The notes beneath the pieces were generated by a model. It saw only the letters and a program-made list of their open reading frames with translations. It was not told the DNA's origin and did no database searches. Made by a program: the position numbers and the translations under genes. Positions 14,104 through 15,872 of a stretch of 15,872 nucleotides of DNA are shown here, piece by piece. Source of the DNA: an uncultured Oscillospiraceae bacterium (GTDB lineage: Bacteria; Bacillota; Clostridia; Oscillospirales; Oscillospiraceae); NCBI GenBank assembly GCA_910588045.1, contig CAJUPS010000075.1, positions 1 through 15,872 on the forward strand. The letters run 5' to 3'. The stretch's first letter is position 1. The number at the start of each line of letters is the position of its first letter.

Positions 14104-14146
14104 AAATCAAGACACTCCTTCTGGGATAAAAGATAATAACAGATTC

Positions 14147-14175
14147 AGTGTACCACCTTTCCCCGGAAAATACAA
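14147..14175 (-). promoter_or_regulatory. Probable promoter of the yqhY-nusB operon
   Basis: Read on the minus strand: TTGTAT (14175-14170), a 17-base spacer and TACACT (14152-14147), preceded by TGG in the extended -10 position. It lies about 45-70 bp before the yqhY-like start. A small GGAAAAT/ATTTTCC inverted repeat overlaps its -35 end. Confidence 0.65.
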
Positions 14176-14224
14176 CCAGAAATTTTCCGATCCCGCTGCA
14201 AAAAATGCAGAACGGTCTCCCTTT

Positions 14225-14908
14225 CTAAAGATGGAGATACCATATGGTCATAATCGCAAAGTCCGCAAACATATGGATGATCCAAGAGTTGTAGATCGTT
14301 CCGCTGCGGTCGTCCACATAGTCGAAGATCAGTCCGCCAATCGCCAGCCCGGCCAGGGCCAGGAGCAGCAGGACCGGCGGAAAGGAAGCCCCGATCATTG
14401 CGATGTGGTAGGCGGCAAACAGGACGGAACTGAATAGGTAGGCTGTCTTTCCGGGCGCATATCGGGACAGCTGAATAAACGCGACCAGCCGAAATAGAAA
14501 TTCTTCTAAAAACGAGTTGCAGAACGATATGTAGAGGGCAACCCCGATAAAGCTGCTGCCGTCCACCTTTTGATCTGCGGAGAGAGACTGAACCAGTGCG
14601 GCATAATCAAAGATATTTTTGGTCAGCGCATACGCTCCCATGATGAATGCGTAGATCAAGGCCCCCAGCAGCAACAATTTTGCAGCGACTTTCCTGTCTA
14701 ACGAAAAAGCCTTATCGAAGAAATCGGAGTGGGTCACTCTGGCATAAATCAGTGGCAAAAACAGGAAAACGACCACCTTGAGCGCAGATTTGACCGGGTA
14801 AGGCGGTTCCACGACCGTCTCAAGGAATGCCATGATCGCGCAGCATACCACCAGGAGAGCCGCGATCCCATACGCCTTTTTGCGATTTTGATCCGTCATC
14901 GCACTCAT
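14225..14908 (-). CDS. CPBP family intramembrane metalloprotease
   Basis: 227 residues with about six hydrophobic segments (12-33, 40-57, 76-95, 118-134, 155-175, 178-197). The family active-site motifs are present: E135-E136-F-L-F-R140 (EExxxR), H168 in FAAYH, and N207 with H212 in NSWIIH. Members cleave within membranes (Rce1-like) and include bacteriocin self-protection proteins; the substrate is unknown here. The ATG at 14908 overlaps the stop of the preceding gene (ATGA); a second ATG at 14899 is possible, and neither has a strong ribosome site. Base composition is visibly more AT-rich than the flanking genes, suggesting recent acquisition. The following intergenic stretch (14104-14224) holds the yqhY promoter. 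Confidence 0.88.
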   Translation of the reverse strand: MSAMTDQNRKKAYGIAALLVVCCAIMAFLETVVEPPYPVKSALKVVVFLFLPLIYARVTHSDFFDKAFSLDRKVAAKLLLLGALIYAFIMGAYALTKNIFDYAALVQSLSADQKVDGSSFIGVALYISFCNSFLEEFLFRLVAFIQLSRYAPGKTAYLFSSVLFAAYHIAMIGASFPPVLLLLALAGLAIGGLIFDYVDDRSGTIYNSWIIHMFADFAIMTIWYLHL

Positions 14909-15396
14909 TGCACCGTATAGCTGCCCCGCACCAGCAGGGAGGCGCCGCCGGAGGTGGTCACGCTCCGCTGGCCGGTCATGAGGTAGAGGTGGTTGGGCTG
15001 GAGGGCGGCGCCGTGGTTGATGCTGCCGCCGGAGGTGGCGTCCGTGAGACCCGGGGAGGAGGCCGATACGCAGGAGGCCGTGCCGGAGTACAGCAGCACC
15101 TCGCAGCCCGTCTCGCCGGTCAGGGTTTGTCCGGCGGCCAGGGTCACGGGGGCGTAGGCCCCGCCGGAGACGGACGCGCTCCCGTCCAGCTCGGCCGACA
15201 ATCTGGTATTCCGCTCGGCGATGAGCTTGTCCACCTTGTCCATCACCTGGTCGGTGAAGGTATCCGTGAGATAACTGAGCGTTACCAGCGGGTCGCTCTG
15301 GGAGCCCGCGCCTCCCGCGGCCGTCACGGCCACGGCGGTCAGCCCCGCCAGCGCCGCCAGGACGCACAGGGCGATGCGAAGGGATTTCTTTTTCAT
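14905..15396 (-). CDS. Small secreted protein of unknown function
   Basis: 163 residues. MKKKSLRIALCVLAALAGLTAVAV... is a clear export signal (about 1-28). The mature part starts with SDPLVTLSYLTDTFTDQVMDKVDKLIAERN (34-63), a conserved segment I associate with uncharacterised Clostridia cell-surface proteins. It then has a Gly/Ser/Thr-rich beta-type region, VTLAAGQTLTGETGCEVLLYSG, with C98 and C109 possibly disulfide-bonded, and ends LLVRGSYTVQ. No catalytic motif is visible. The start at 15396 was chosen for its basic MKKKS leader with GTGAGGAAAA upstream; a GTG/ATG five codons earlier adds nothing. The stop overlaps the protease start, so the two may be co-expressed. Confidence 0.75.
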   Translation of the reverse strand: MKKKSLRIALCVLAALAGLTAVAVTAAGGAGSQSDPLVTLSYLTDTFTDQVMDKVDKLIAERNTRLSAELDGSASVSGGAYAPVTLAAGQTLTGETGCEVLLYSGTASCVSASSPGLTDATSGGSINHGAALQPNHLYLMTGQRSVTTSGGASLLVRGSYTVQ

Positions 15397-15497
15397 GGAA
15401 GTTTTCCTCACTTATGTATTGCAGTCTTTTCCAGGCCCGCGGAGAAGCCGTGCGCTCCGCCGCGAGCCTGTATCCTGTTCCGTCAACGGTCCCGTGA

Positions 15498-15872
15498 TCA
15501 TACGAGTCTCTCGCTGTGCAGACCGAAGCTGACCGCGATGGCCGCGTCCACTCTGTCCATCAGTTCCTTGTCCACGCGCCCCATCTTTTCCCGAAGACGG
15601 CGCTTATCCAGCGTGCGGATCTGCTCCAATAATACCACAGAATCACGGGTAAGTCCATAGTTTTGCGCTGCCAATTCTATGTGGGTAGGCAGCTTTGCCT
15701 TTCCCGTCTGGCTGGTGATGGCCGCCACGATGACCGTGGGGCTGTATCGATTTCCTGTATCGTTTTGAACGATCAGCACGGGACGGACGCCGCCCTGCTC
15801 ACTCCCTACCACCGGGCTGAGGTCGGCATAATAAATGTCGCCGCGTTTTACGCTTGTATCCACAAAGTTCAC
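15498..15872 (-). CDS. mazF: MazF/NdoA-type endoribonuclease toxin (start at or beyond the window edge)
   Basis: 124 visible residues. MazF toxins of the Bacillus NdoA type cleave mRNA at a specific short site (UACAU in Bacillus) and are neutralised by a small antitoxin encoded upstream. The sequence RGDIYYADLSPVVGSEQGGVRPVLIVQND, then SPTVIVAAITSQTGKAKLPTHIEL and DSVVLLEQIRTLDKRRL is the NdoA pattern. The catalytic pair corresponds to R30 and T53. The first readable codon is a GTG exactly at the window edge, and an in-frame GTG at 15863 is another option, so the true start is unsettled. The antitoxin gene would lie beyond position 15872. Downstream, about 100 bp separate it from the secreted-protein gene, with no gene in between. 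Confidence 0.93.
   Translation of the reverse strand: MNFVDTSVKRGDIYYADLSPVVGSEQGGVRPVLIVQNDTGNRYSPTVIVAAITSQTGKAKLPTHIELAAQNYGLTRDSVVLLEQIRTLDKRRLREKMGRVDKELMDRVDAAIAVSFGLHSERLV

Noticed and set aside
12640..14136. Long plus-strand open frame (498 codons) across xseA, nusB and the yqhY-like gene
   Set aside because: It runs antisense through three recognised genes and the hairpin island, with a composition typical of shadow frames.
14909..15367. N-terminal extension of the CPBP protease frame
   Set aside because: The extension is Arg/Gly-rich, lies in another frame of the secreted-protein gene and has no membrane or family similarity; the ATG at 14908 gives a normal-length protease.

Overview
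The window looks like chromosome from a GC-rich Firmicute of the Oscillospiraceae type (Flavonifractor/Lawsonibacter/Oscillibacter-like). This is an inference from high-GC coding sequence combined with AGGAGG-type ribosome sites, from Clostridia-type families (Asp23/YqhY, DUF5680 regulator, divergent PAP2), and from a Bacillus-like yqhY-nusB-xseA-xseB-ispA gene order. No rRNA, tRNA, CRISPR array, complete insertion sequence or phage gene was seen.

Plus-strand part (1-10100). An ABC-F ATPase (172-2067) lies behind a hairpin-rich leader. It is followed by a membrane-anchored YdcF/SanA-like protein, a flavodoxin and peptide release factor 1 (2153-4476), closely packed as one likely operon. A 322-bp non-coding stretch (4477-4798) holds an inverted copy of the repeat found at 17-115, a strong hairpin, and a possibly structured RNA. 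Then comes a tight cluster: Sua5-type threonylcarbamoyl-AMP synthase, dephospho-CoA kinase and an M18 aminopeptidase. At 7864 a near-consensus promoter starts a leader that looks like a yybP-ykoY metal-ion riboswitch with an overlapping intrinsic terminator. It controls a Na+-translocating decarboxylase beta subunit and a 40-residue OadG-like membrane peptide. An XRE/DUF5680 regulator with a palindrome at its promoter closes this half.

Minus-strand part (10100-15872). Read right to left there are two groups. The first is a MazF-type toxin at the window edge, a small secreted protein of unknown function and a CPBP intramembrane protease of lower GC. The second is the housekeeping operon yqhY, nusB, xseA, xseB, ispA and a divergent PAP2 membrane protein. 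The last four genes are nearly contiguous or overlap. Between nusB and xseA, where Bacillus subtilis carries folD, there is instead a 315-bp gene-free island of hairpins bounded by a repeated 20-bp palindromic sequence.

Most genes are housekeeping: translation termination, tRNA t6A modification, CoA and isoprenoid synthesis, rRNA antitermination, DNA repair. The best second-look items are the riboswitch-controlled solitary decarboxylase beta subunit with its mini-protein, the two-copy structured repeat with covarying stems, the unassigned RNA candidate before sua5, and the hairpin island in the nusB-xseA interval.
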